From Weissella paramesenteroides ATCC 33313 (GTDB lineage Bacteria > Bacillota > Bacilli > Lactobacillales > Lactobacillaceae), in assembly GCF_000160575.1 (NCBI RefSeq), contig NZ_GG697128.1, forward strand, positions 116,374 to 175,764: a stretch of DNA of 59,391 nucleotides, in the 5' to 3' direction. The notes under the pieces are model-generated. The model saw only the letters and a list, made by a program, of their open reading frames with translations, did not search any database and had not been told where the DNA came from. Positions within the stretch are counted from its first letter, which is position 1. Every line of letters starts with the position of its first letter. Made by a program: the position numbers and the translations under genes. Below, in pieces: positions 7,403-16,076 of the stretch.

Positions 7403-8749
7403 ATGGCGGATTTTTCTATACAACAACGCTATCGGCTTATATATGATGAATTAATTGATATGACTGCAGTACGATCATTAACTAAGGTATACTTACCAAT
7501 CATTGGCCGTGATGCGTATACCCTTTATTTGGCTTGGGCAACTCTTGGAGAAACGCCAGAAGCAAAAAATAGACATGTTGATCTTTTAGATCAATTAGCA
7601 ATGAATCAACAGGCTTTCCTAACTGCTCGGAGTAAATTGGAGGGTATGGGGTTAGTAAAATCATATAAACAAACCACTAATTTTGGCTCACAATGGACGT
7701 ATCGAATTTTTCCGCCAATGGCAGTGCGTGCATTTCTTTCAGATGCATTACTTTCTAGTCTACTAGCACATTATCTTGGTGATGAATTATTTGACGAGCT
7801 AGTTAAGGATGAACTACCTGATTCCAAAAAAATTGCTGGTGAGAACGTATCAAAGACTTTTTTTGACTTAGCTGGTCAGGAAAGTTTCGTTCATCGAAAT
7901 CATGCACCATTTTCAACAAGTGATCACGAACAAGGTTTAGCTCAAGAAGTTCGTAAGGCCACTAAATCCTTGAATTTAGGTCTGATGGCGGATATGTTAA
8001 AGTCCTATGGTATTAAATTGAGAACGCTACAGACTAACGAAGCTGATTTGATGATTCAAAAAGCACTATATGGTTTATCAGATATTGAGTTAGTCAGAGT
8101 CATTCAAGCGACAACTTCTCCAAATAAACAAATTGATTTGCCAGCAATTAAGAAATCACTTGAAGGTAATTTCAGAAAAATACAAGTTCGCACAAAAGGT
8201 ATTGAAACAAAAGTACAAACGAATGAACCCAAACAGTCATCAAATGATGAATCTAATCCTGCAATTCGTTTAGTACAGACCGTAAAATCAGTAGCTCCGT
8301 TACAATTCTTAAAGAATTTGCGGCAAAAAAATAATGGTTTTGTCGCTGATAACGAAGTGAAGGCTATTTCGGATATTGCAGAAATGAATATTATCGAACC
8401 TGAAGTGCTAAACATTGTGCTGTATGAATTAACTGTTATTGAGAACAGAAAAACCTTAAATAAAACAATTTTACAGACACTTGTGAATGATTGGGCACAA
8501 AGTGATGTTACTGATGCAGTCAGTGCATTACAATATCTACAACGTCGATCTAAGAAACAGCAATCCCGACAAACGTCACAATCATCTAAAAAATTGTCAC
8601 GACAAAATAAGCAAAGTAAGCAAGAAACACGTCCTGATTGGGAAAATCAACATGGAACGCCAATTTCTAAAGCAGATGCTGATTCAGCTAGGGAGGCTTT
8701 GGCAGCCATGCGAGCCCGACGCAGACAGAATGATTCAGAGGAGAACTAA
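7403..8749 (+). CDS. dnaB: Replication initiation and membrane attachment protein DnaB (primosome component)
   Basis: A 448-residue Gram-positive DnaB, unrelated to the replicative helicase of E. coli. With DnaD and DnaI it loads the replicative helicase at oriC and at restart sites. The N-terminal winged-helix region starts with YRLIYDELIDMTAVRSLTKV. The DnaB/DnaD-type repeat near residues 295-390 includes FLKNLRQKNNGFVAD and NDWAQSDVTD. The C-terminus is a basic, Gln/Ser-rich linker (KKQQSRQTSQSSKK). It lies 2 nt before dnaI, the standard pairing. Ribosome binding site AAAGGAG upstream; ATG start. Confidence 0.93.
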   Translation: MADFSIQQRYRLIYDELIDMTAVRSLTKVYLPIIGRDAYTLYLAWATLGETPEAKNRHVDLLDQLAMNQQAFLTARSKLEGMGLVKSYKQTTNFGSQWTYRIFPPMAVRAFLSDALLSSLLAHYLGDELFDELVKDELPDSKKIAGENVSKTFFDLAGQESFVHRNHAPFSTSDHEQGLAQEVRKATKSLNLGLMADMLKSYGIKLRTLQTNEADLMIQKALYGLSDIELVRVIQATTSPNKQIDLPAIKKSLEGNFRKIQVRTKGIETKVQTNEPKQSSNDESNPAIRLVQTVKSVAPLQFLKNLRQKNNGFVADNEVKAISDIAEMNIIEPEVLNIVLYELTVIENRKTLNKTILQTLVNDWAQSDVTDAVSALQYLQRRSKKQQSRQTSQSSKKLSRQNKQSKQETRPDWENQHGTPISKADADSAREALAAMRARRRQNDSEEN

Positions 8750-8751
8750 CT

Positions 8752-9732
8752 GTGAGTGAACAAGAATTTGAAAAAGAAATAGAAACATCAGACTCATCTC
8801 CAATGAATGTTGGGGATGCATTACGGGACTTTATGGATCGAAAGCAATTAAATACTCGATACCAAGCGTTACAAAATGAAGTTTTTAAAGATGCTGATAT
8901 TCGTCGTTTTTTCAACGAGAACAAGACGAAACTTTCTCGTAAAATAATTGAACGTGATTTCGCAGTTCTTTATGAATATTATTCACAGCGGAATAATGCA
9001 AAAAATGGCAAACCAGTAGTCCACAAGGGATATACACCAGCGTTAACCGTTACCGAAGGACGGATTGTTATTATCTATGAACCGGATGAAGAAACACTCT
9101 TAGCACAACGCATGAGTATGCAGGCACATTTAGTAAAATCTATTGGTATGCCAAAGTTAATTAAAAAGGCGCGTTTAGACGATTTTTCTGAAAATGATGC
9201 TGAGCGACTTGCGGCCTTGACTGGCGTTCTAAATTTTATTAATGACTATATACAAGACCCTGATGAGTATCATCGTGGACTTTATATACATGGTTCATAT
9301 GGTGTTGGTAAAACCCACTTGATGGGGGCAATGGCAAATGAATTAGCTTTAGAAGGTATTCCTGTTACCTTAGTCCATTTACCAAGTTTTGTTGTGGAAA
9401 TTCGTGGCGCGATTGGAACAGACCAAAAGCCACAAGAAATGATTAATACGATTAAACAAGTACCTATTCTAGTCCTTGATGATATTGGCGCAGAGTCATT
9501 AACTTCATGGGTCAGAGATGATATCTTGGGAGTTATTTTAGAATATCGCATGCAAAATGAACTGACGACCTTCTTTACTTCTAATTTTTCTATGCAGCAA
9601 TTAGAAAAAGAACACTTTACTGTTACCAAGGATGGCGCAGAACCTGTCAAAGCAGAACGATTAATGCAGCGAATTAAGTTTCTTTCTAAAGAAGTCCAAA
9701 TGGCAGGAGCAAATCGTCGGGAGTTTAATTAA
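8752..9732 (+). CDS. dnaI: Primosomal protein DnaI (helicase loader ATPase)
   Basis: A 326-residue AAA+ ATPase that loads the replicative helicase. It has Walker A GSYGVGKTH at roughly residues 182-190, Walker B VLVLDD-like ILVLDDIGAES, and sensor TFFTSNF. It starts with GTG, 8 nt after GAGGAG. The N-terminal helicase-binding domain of B. subtilis DnaI holds a zinc ion with three cysteines and a histidine; this protein has no cysteine at all, and the corresponding stretch (about residues 78-110) reads NAKNGKPVVHKGYTPALTV. The fold may thus be held without zinc. The stop overlaps the next gene by 1 nt. Confidence 0.95.
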   Translation: MSEQEFEKEIETSDSSPMNVGDALRDFMDRKQLNTRYQALQNEVFKDADIRRFFNENKTKLSRKIIERDFAVLYEYYSQRNNAKNGKPVVHKGYTPALTVTEGRIVIIYEPDEETLLAQRMSMQAHLVKSIGMPKLIKKARLDDFSENDAERLAALTGVLNFINDYIQDPDEYHRGLYIHGSYGVGKTHLMGAMANELALEGIPVTLVHLPSFVVEIRGAIGTDQKPQEMINTIKQVPILVLDDIGAESLTSWVRDDILGVILEYRMQNELTTFFTSNFSMQQLEKEHFTVTKDGAEPVKAERLMQRIKFLSKEVQMAGANRREFN

Positions 9733-10847
9733 TGCAAAAAAGAAGCACAAGAATCATTGTTTTAAAATTCCTCGTTGTGTTTATTTTGATGATTACAAGC
9801 TTTTTTGTATTACAACATAATGCAAGTTGGTATCAACAGCCTGTAGGGGAAGTGATGAGCGTGAAAAACTTATCATCTCAATCTCTACAGGACCAATACG
9901 GTAATAATATCAAACAACATGATGAGCGGGTTAAGGTTAAAATATTAAATACCGAGAAGAAAAATGAAATTATTTCGTTTAAAAACACTTATGATGATGC
10001 AATGGCTATTACACAACCTTTACACCAGCATGATCAAATTTTCTTATCAAAGTCAGAAAAATCATGGGGTCTAAAGGACTTTAAAAGAGATACTTTCTGG
10101 ATACCAATTTTAATTCTAGTTATTGGTGTATTAATCATTACCACTGGAAAAGCAGGTGTGATGATGACCACATCACTTTTCCTTAATGTAATACTGTTTA
10201 TTTTTACAATATATTTGAATTTAATCACAAAGGACGCCAATATTTTCTGGTTATTTATTTTGTTTAGTCTGGTTGCCTCAGCAATAACATTAATGTTTGT
10301 TATGGGAATCAAGAACAGGCTCACTTGGACTGTTCTTTTAACTGTGATTACTTCGACAATATTAGCTATGTCAATTGGTCTGTTGGTATTCAGCTTAACA
10401 AAGGGTAAGGGGCTTCATTTTGAATTAATGTCGTTTATAACCCAATTACCACAGCCAATGTTTTTATCAATGACGTTAGTTGGTGTGCTTGGAGCTGTCA
10501 TGGATGAGGCAACAGATATGATTGCGACACTTTTTAGTGTTGAACGTGAACATCCAGATATTGGTCTAAAGGATCTATTAATTACTGGACGACATGTTGG
10601 ACAAGAAATTTTTGGAGCATTAAGTAATACATTGTTCTTAATTTTTATGGCTGAACAAATACCAATGGCCATTCTATATTTAAGAAATGGGAACAATTGG
10701 GGATTCACTTACACAATGAACTTATCACTGGGGATGATTCAAACACTAATCAGTGCCATTGGTATCGTGTTAACAGTTCCAGCAGGTATATTTTGGGTTT
10801 GGATCCTTCATAAATGGCAACAAAAGAAAGCAGGTATACAATCATGA
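9732..10847 (+). CDS. YibE/F-like membrane protein, first of a pair
   Basis: A 371-residue membrane protein of the YibE/F family. It has one N-terminal helix (about 9-27), an extracytoplasmic segment of about 95 residues, then seven or so helices. The family signature region GVLGAVMDEATDMIATL and EIFGALSNTLFLIF is present. The function of the family is not established; a role in transport has been suggested from topology only. It starts on the last base of the dnaI stop and overlaps the second YibE/F gene (ATGA), so the pair is likely translated together, probably as a heteromeric membrane complex. Confidence 0.8.
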   Translation: MQKRSTRIIVLKFLVVFILMITSFFVLQHNASWYQQPVGEVMSVKNLSSQSLQDQYGNNIKQHDERVKVKILNTEKKNEIISFKNTYDDAMAITQPLHQHDQIFLSKSEKSWGLKDFKRDTFWIPILILVIGVLIITTGKAGVMMTTSLFLNVILFIFTIYLNLITKDANIFWLFILFSLVASAITLMFVMGIKNRLTWTVLLTVITSTILAMSIGLLVFSLTKGKGLHFELMSFITQLPQPMFLSMTLVGVLGAVMDEATDMIATLFSVEREHPDIGLKDLLITGRHVGQEIFGALSNTLFLIFMAEQIPMAILYLRNGNNWGFTYTMNLSLGMIQTLISAIGIVLTVPAGIFWVWILHKWQQKKAGIQS

Positions 10848-11620
10848 GCGTTTTAATGATGTTATCAGTTATCTTATTTGCTTTAATGCTAGCAATTGGT
10901 GGTGTTAAAGGAATTGGAGCTTTTGTTAGTTTATGGATCAGTTTTGCCATTATGGTTGTGATGACTATACTAATTAGTTTTCAATTTAATGCCTTCTGGG
11001 TGCTACTTATTGGTGGTGCAAGTCTATTAACCGTAACCGTTCTAAGTGCTAGTGCTGATGAAAGAACGACGATCATTGCTTTAATTGCAAGTCTCATTGT
11101 TATGTTAATTTTATTAGCAGTTATATTACCTACCGAACATATTGCCATTGCGCAAGGCTTTGCAGAAGAAAATTCTGAGGAGTTGGAGGGATTATCACTA
11201 GCCATTAATATAAACTTTGGTACATTAGGAATCGTGGCGGCCCTATTAGCAACTTTGGGAGCGATTGCTGAAGCATCGGTTGCCATTGCAACAGGTATTG
11301 GCGAATTATTAAACAGCAAACCATCACTTCAAGATAACGAATTGATAGGCGTTGGACAATTACTTGGGAAGCAAATTATAGGTACTGCTGTTAATACCGT
11401 ACTCTTTGGTTTTCTAGCAGACTTTCTGAGTCTAGCAGTATTATTTAGTAAATTAAAATATACATTTAGCGAAATTTTAAATGCAAAATTATTTACTTCT
11501 TCAATGCTGTCGCTATTATATGCGTTACTAGGTGTCATAATTACCTTACCAATTACAATTATAATTTTTTTGCTTTATCAAAAACACCAAAAAGTCGACG
11601 CCAATAGGGGGAAACTATGA
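10844..11620 (+). CDS. YibE/F-like membrane protein, second of a pair
   Basis: A 258-residue polytopic protein paralogous to the C-terminal membrane half of its neighbour; it shares the pattern GTLGIVAALLATLGAIAEAS followed by LGKQIIGTAVNTVLFGFLAD. About seven helices are predicted and there is no large extracytoplasmic domain. The ATG at 10844 is chosen because it forms an ATGA overlap with the upstream stop. Function unknown; co-translation with the 371-residue partner suggests one complex. Confidence 0.8.
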   Translation: MSVLMMLSVILFALMLAIGGVKGIGAFVSLWISFAIMVVMTILISFQFNAFWVLLIGGASLLTVTVLSASADERTTIIALIASLIVMLILLAVILPTEHIAIAQGFAEENSEELEGLSLAININFGTLGIVAALLATLGAIAEASVAIATGIGELLNSKPSLQDNELIGVGQLLGKQIIGTAVNTVLFGFLADFLSLAVLFSKLKYTFSEILNAKLFTSSMLSLLYALLGVIITLPITIIIFLLYQKHQKVDANRGKL

Positions 11621-11712
11621 TTTATTAGAAAATCATGGTATGATTAGAATAAATATGCCAGAGTAGTGGAGTGGCATTATATCTTGTAAGAAAGTAACCA
11701 GAGGTATAGCGT

Positions 11713-12402
11713 ATGAGCAGTGTGCTTGTGATTGAAGATGAAGAAAATTTGGCTCGTTTTGTTGAGTTAGAATTACAACATGAGGGGTATGAAACCCACG
11801 TTGAGGATAATGGGCGTAGTGGGTTAGATGCCGCCTTAGCAAATGATTTTGACTTAATTTTGCTTGATTTAATGTTACCCGAGTTAAGTGGTTTAGAAGT
11901 TGCTCGCCGCTTACGTGAAGAAAAGAATACACCAATTATTATGATGACTGCACGTGATTCTGTTATCGACCGTGTATCAGGATTGGACTACGGTGCAGAT
12001 GATTACGTTGTTAAGCCATTTGCTATCGAAGAATTATTGGCTCGAGTTCGTGCACTTCTACGTCGTATTGATATTGAAACAGAAGAGCACAGTACGCATC
12101 AAAGTGTCGTTCGATATCGTGATCTGACAGTTGAAAAAGAGAATCGAATTGCTCGTCGCGGTAATGAAATCATTAATTTAACAAAACGTGAATATGAATT
12201 ATTATTAATTTTAATGGAAAACATTAATGTTGTTCAATCACGTGAAGAGTTACTTAAGAAGGTTTGGGGATACGATTCAGAAATTGAGACTAATGTTGTC
12301 GATGTGTACATCCGTTACCTTCGTAATAAAATCGATCAACCTGATTCAAGAGCATCATATATCCAAACGGTTCGTGGTACTGGATACGTAATGCGCCAGT
12401 AA
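11713..12402 (+). CDS. OmpR-family response regulator, ArlR/CovR-like
   Basis: A 229-residue response regulator. The receiver domain has the acidic pocket E8-D9, phospho-acceptor Asp52 (LILLDLMLPELSG), the switch threonine in MMTARD and Lys in VVKPF. The C-terminal winged helix carries LTKREYELLLILMEN and the DNA-contact segment VVDVYIRYLRNKID. Similarity in length and motifs is to ArlR and CovR of Gram-positive cocci. It is followed 15 nt later by its histidine kinase. Target genes cannot be read from the window. Confidence 0.93.
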   Translation: MSSVLVIEDEENLARFVELELQHEGYETHVEDNGRSGLDAALANDFDLILLDLMLPELSGLEVARRLREEKNTPIIMMTARDSVIDRVSGLDYGADDYVVKPFAIEELLARVRALLRRIDIETEEHSTHQSVVRYRDLTVEKENRIARRGNEIINLTKREYELLLILMENINVVQSREELLKKVWGYDSEIETNVVDVYIRYLRNKIDQPDSRASYIQTVRGTGYVMRQ

Positions 12403-12417
12403 TTTGGAGGAATTTTA

Positions 12418-13896
12418 ATGGGTAGGCAAACGTCCATTATTAAAGAAACACCACAACGTACAGGCCTCTCCTTAAAGTGGAAATGGGCACTTGGATCTGT
12501 TGCTGGTGTTTTTTTAATATTTATTATCTTTACATGGTTTGTGATGCAGGCATTTGCAACTCAAATGATGGACACTGAAAAGCAGCAGGTATCTAGTTCG
12601 CTAAATGCCGTAACCAATCGACTGCAGCATATTAATGAATCTCAGATGTTACCCTCTGAAATTGATAAATTACTACGCCCAGATAGCACGGATCTTGATC
12701 AAGTTGTGAATGATCCAGTGTTGCAACAAATTACTCGAAAAGATTATACGATTCGGGTATACAACGAAAATGGTGCTCAAATATATCCTGTCGGAGGAGC
12801 CAGGATTCCATTTCATGAAACTAAGAAGCGAGTTATTAGAACAGAACGTATTCAAGGTGTAAAAATGCTGGTTGGCCATCAAGAATTACGCAACAATAAC
12901 AATACAATTATTGGTCATATCGTTGTTGAAAATCATTTGACGAGTTATCATAAAACGTTCAATCGTGTCTGCTCTATCATTGCAATTCTTATTATTCTTG
13001 GCTCATTTTTGATTGCATTATGGGGCTATTGGTTGTCAGGATTTTTCTTGCGTCCAATCGATAATATCAAGAAAACTGTTGATGATATTAATCGTGATCC
13101 ACAGGCTCAGGTTCGTGTTGTAAATGAAGAACGCAAACCTGATGAATTGACTGACTTATCTAACCTGCTAAATGATATGCTAGACCGTATGCAACGCTTT
13201 ATTCTACAACAACATCAATTCGTAGAAGATGTTTCTCATGAATTGCGAACACCTGTTGCAATTGTTAAAGGTCACATGGAATTACTAAACCGTTGGGGAA
13301 AAGATGATCCGAAAGTACTAAATGAATCCATTGCTGCATCACTACAAGAGATAAGTAGAATGGAAGGATTAGTGTCAGAAATGCTAGACTTGACTCGCGC
13401 TGACCAGGTTGAATTAACTTTTCGTGATGGTGATACTGATGCAAAAGAGTTGATAAATGGCATTTATACGAACTTCAAGATGATTCACCCTGAATTTACT
13501 TTTATGATAGATGATGATTTGAAAGGTCCAACTATTGTTAATATGAATCGTGACCATCTAGAGCAAATATTGATTATTTTGTCTGATAATGCTGTTAAAT
13601 ATAGCCAGGATCGAAAAGAAATTCATTTTGCTGCTTCACGTTCAGGCAATGTTGTCGAGTTAGCTGTTCAAGACTTTGGTGAAGGGATTAGTCCTGAAGA
13701 TGCCAGTCGTGTCTTCGATAGATTCTATCGTGTTGACAAGGCAAGGTCTCGAAAGCAAGGTGGTAACGGTTTGGGGCTAAGTATTGCTCAAAAGCTGGTA
13801 GAAGGTTATGGTGGACATATTCAACTGGAATCTGCTATTGGACAAGGATCAATTTTTAGAATAACATTACCAATTAAAAACATGGATAAAAATTAA
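12418..13896 (+). CDS. Sensor histidine kinase, ArlS-like
   Basis: A 492-residue membrane kinase: helix at about 24-46, an extracytoplasmic sensor of about 130 residues, a second helix at about 180-203, a HAMP linker, then the phospho-acceptor His274 in FVEDVSHELRTPVAIVKGH and the ATP-binding N, G1 and G2 boxes (ILSDNAVKYS, VQDFGEGIS, GGNGLGLSIAQKLV). It pairs with the regulator 15 nt upstream. The sensor has no recognisable domain; the signal is unknown. Ribosome binding site GGAGG is well placed for the ATG at 12418. Confidence 0.93.
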   Translation: MGRQTSIIKETPQRTGLSLKWKWALGSVAGVFLIFIIFTWFVMQAFATQMMDTEKQQVSSSLNAVTNRLQHINESQMLPSEIDKLLRPDSTDLDQVVNDPVLQQITRKDYTIRVYNENGAQIYPVGGARIPFHETKKRVIRTERIQGVKMLVGHQELRNNNNTIIGHIVVENHLTSYHKTFNRVCSIIAILIILGSFLIALWGYWLSGFFLRPIDNIKKTVDDINRDPQAQVRVVNEERKPDELTDLSNLLNDMLDRMQRFILQQHQFVEDVSHELRTPVAIVKGHMELLNRWGKDDPKVLNESIAASLQEISRMEGLVSEMLDLTRADQVELTFRDGDTDAKELINGIYTNFKMIHPEFTFMIDDDLKGPTIVNMNRDHLEQILIILSDNAVKYSQDRKEIHFAASRSGNVVELAVQDFGEGISPEDASRVFDRFYRVDKARSRKQGGNGLGLSIAQKLVEGYGGHIQLESAIGQGSIFRITLPIKNMDKN

Positions 13897-13901
13897 TAAA
13901 G

Positions 13902-13961
13902 AAAGTAGGGCAGGATAGTTACGAGAAAAATTTCTTATTGCTATTTGACCTTACTTTTTTG
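13902..13961 (+). terminator. Hairpin with T-run after the histidine kinase gene
   Basis: Arms AAAGTAGGG (13902-13910) and CCTTACTTT (13949-13957) pair with one G-U, and the right arm runs into six T. The loop is long (38 nt). It ends only 22 nt before the next ATG, so it may act as a terminator for the kinase operon or as an attenuator for the NA37 gene. Confidence 0.5.
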
Positions 13962-13978
13962 TTATGAAGGATATAAAT

Positions 13979-14980
13979 ATGATTATTAAGCACGTGATTT
14001 TGCATGTTTTAGACAAAAATAGTGGCAATTTAATTGCATCTCAAAATGAATTAGACTTAGCTCAGCCTAATTTACATGAATACATTGAGAAGTTGATTGA
14101 AAAATTTGAAAATAGCGACTACAAGATAGGTCAATTAACTGACAACGATACAATTGGCATGGTTGTATCAGATAATGACACGCGTTCTTTTACAGAGAAA
14201 GCAACAGATTTGGCTGAACGATTATTCGAAATTATTGCCCCCAGTGAATCTATTCCAGCAGGAGATTTATTGGTTGTCGAATTCTCAGAGGGTGCGGATG
14301 ATTTCTTTGGCCTATTGAAATTGAACTTCACGCCAAGATATACACATGCTGTTGAATATCAAGATGACAAATTAATTAACAACTTGGTCTTAAACCAAGC
14401 AGTATTACCCGCCGCAACACAAACTGTTGATGAAGGTGTGTTAATTAATTTAATGTCTGGTACCTATAAGCTATTAGAAAAGAGTTATCTAATCGATGGC
14501 CATCGCATTAACTATTTTTCGGAGAAGTTCTTGCAACTTTCACCAGAGAATTCTACTAAAGACAATATTAAAGTGATTAAACAAGCTGTTAAATCTGTCG
14601 CTAGTAAATTTGATCTTCCTGAGCATGAAGTGTTAGCAAATACACAAAATACAATTTTTGATAATGTTCAAGATGATGGTGAAATTAGTACTGCTGCAAT
14701 TGCTGAATCAGTTTTTAATGGCAATACTTCAGCACAAGAAGCATATCACGAGATCATAAATAATAAGCATTTAAACGAAGATATTGTCGTACCAAATATT
14801 GAAAAGATTGAAAAAAAATATCGTTTACAACGTTTTAAACTTGATTCAGGAATTGAAATTTCTATTCCGATGGATATCTACCAAGATAAAAATAAAGTTG
14901 AATTTATTAACAAACCAGATGGTACGATGTCACTGGTTATCAAAGACATTGCATCTATTATTAATAAATTTAGCTCTTAG
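13979..14980 (+). CDS. Nucleoid-associated protein, NA37/YejK (NdpA) family
   Basis: A 333-residue protein starting MIIKHVILHVLDKNSG, the characteristic opening of the NA37 family, and ending with a basic, lysine-rich domain (KIEKKYRLQRFKLDSGIEIS). Members bind the bacterial nucleoid; their exact role is unclear. The ATG at 13979 is preferred over 13964 because GAAGG lies 8 nt upstream of it. Families of this kind are found both on chromosomes and in mobile elements; here base composition and neighbours look core. It stands alone between the kinase hairpin and the yidC promoter. Confidence 0.8.
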   Translation: MIIKHVILHVLDKNSGNLIASQNELDLAQPNLHEYIEKLIEKFENSDYKIGQLTDNDTIGMVVSDNDTRSFTEKATDLAERLFEIIAPSESIPAGDLLVVEFSEGADDFFGLLKLNFTPRYTHAVEYQDDKLINNLVLNQAVLPAATQTVDEGVLINLMSGTYKLLEKSYLIDGHRINYFSEKFLQLSPENSTKDNIKVIKQAVKSVASKFDLPEHEVLANTQNTIFDNVQDDGEISTAAIAESVFNGNTSAQEAYHEIINNKHLNEDIVVPNIEKIEKKYRLQRFKLDSGIEISIPMDIYQDKNKVEFINKPDGTMSLVIKDIASIINKFSS

Positions 14981-15010
14981 TTTTTTAGGGTAGCCAAAGA
15001 ATTAGAACAT

Positions 15011-15032
15011 ATATCACGTTTCGTGATATAAT
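15011..15032 (+). promoter_or_regulatory. Palindrome overlapping the -10 of the yidC promoter
   Basis: ATATCACG (15011-15018) and CGTGATAT (15022-15029) form a perfect 8-bp inverted repeat with a 3-nt centre, and its right arm runs into the TATAAT at 15027-15032. No T-run follows, so an operator is more likely than a terminator. The -35 is weak (TTAGAA, 15002-15007). Confidence 0.5.
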
Positions 15033-15072
15033 TATTACTTGAAAAAATGAAATAGGTAGGATGACATACTCC

Positions 15073-16020
15073 ATGAAAATTAAAGGTTTAACACCCATAT
15101 TATTAATTGTGCTAGTCGTTTTGTTCGTTACTGGACATGCAGATTTTCTGAAAAGTCCATTAACTGACTTTATGAACTGGTCAGAATCAACAATAGGGGG
15201 AGTAAATGCAGTTGGCTGGTCAATCATTATTTTGACTTTGGCTGTACGACTAATTTTGCTACCAATGATGGTTCATCAACAACGTAACGCAACAATTCAA
15301 CAAGAAAAAATGCGTTTGTTGCAACCACAATTAAAAAAAGTACAGGATGCACAAAAAAATGCGCAAACACAAGAAGAACAATTATTAGCTTCACAAGCAA
15401 TGATGACAATCTATCGTGAGAATAATGTTTCATTATTAGGCGGGATGAACTTTACAACATTGATTATCCAATGGCCAATCTTTATGGGACTTTATTCAGC
15501 AATTAGATATTCTAATGAAATAGCTCATGCATCATTTTTTGGCATTAATCTTTCTTCTCACGCACCAATTTTAGCAATTGCAACAGCTGTTGCTTATGGT
15601 ATTCAAGCATACTTATCAATAATTGGGGTTCCTGCAGAGCAAAAGAAGCAGATGCAAATGATGATGTACGTCATGCCAGTAATGATGTTGTTTATGACTT
15701 GGGTCACTAATGCCGGTATTGCGTTATACTTCTTTGCTGGTGCATTAGTGATGATTCTCCAAACTCTAATTATTATTGTTTGGCGTCCAAAGTTGAAAGC
15801 TCATGTTGCTGAAACTTTTGAAGTGAAAGATGTTGTTGATGACGCTTTGGCTGGTAAAATTAAGTCAAAGCCAACTGGACGATTTGCTGAAGCAATGCAA
15901 GCTGCTCAAGAACAACAGCAGCAACAGCAAGCTGGACGTAAAGATATTACAAAATCAACTCAAGAACGTACAAGCAATTCAAATGGTGGTCGTAACGCTG
16001 GGAAGCAACAACGTAAATAA
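15073..16020 (+). CDS. yidC: Membrane protein insertase YidC/OxaA
   Basis: A 315-residue membrane insertase that helps the Sec translocon and inserts small membrane proteins. The conserved core helices are visible (NAVGWSIIILTLAVRLILLP with the key arginine; GMNFTTLIIQWPIFMGLYSAI; MMMYVMPVMMLFMTWVTNAGI), with the coiled cytoplasmic loop between them. The tail is rich in Gln and basic residues, as in YidC2-type proteins that bind ribosomes. The first helix (PILLIVLVVLFVTGHADF) has VTGH where most Gram-positive YidC have a lipobox ending in Cys, so it is probably not a lipoprotein. The ATG at 15073 is used because the earlier ATG at 15061 has no spaced ribosome binding site. Confidence 0.93.
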   Translation: MKIKGLTPILLIVLVVLFVTGHADFLKSPLTDFMNWSESTIGGVNAVGWSIIILTLAVRLILLPMMVHQQRNATIQQEKMRLLQPQLKKVQDAQKNAQTQEEQLLASQAMMTIYRENNVSLLGGMNFTTLIIQWPIFMGLYSAIRYSNEIAHASFFGINLSSHAPILAIATAVAYGIQAYLSIIGVPAEQKKQMQMMMYVMPVMMLFMTWVTNAGIALYFFAGALVMILQTLIIIVWRPKLKAHVAETFEVKDVVDDALAGKIKSKPTGRFAEAMQAAQEQQQQQQAGRKDITKSTQERTSNSNGGRNAGKQQRK

Positions 16021-16025
16021 CACAT

Positions 16026-16070
16026 AAAGTAAAAGGACTTGATAAATTTTTTATCAAGTCCTTTTACTTT
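16026..16070. terminator. Bidirectional terminator between yidC and tetR
   Basis: A perfect 21-bp stem (16026-16046 with 16050-16070) has A-rich and T-rich flanks on both sides, suited to ending both converging transcripts. Confidence 0.92.
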
Positions 16071-16076
16071 ATATAA

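Noticed and set aside
15900-15935. CAG/CAA-rich stretch as a microsatellite repeat
   Set aside because: It only encodes the Gln-rich tail of YidC with mixed codons; no evidence of repeat expansion.
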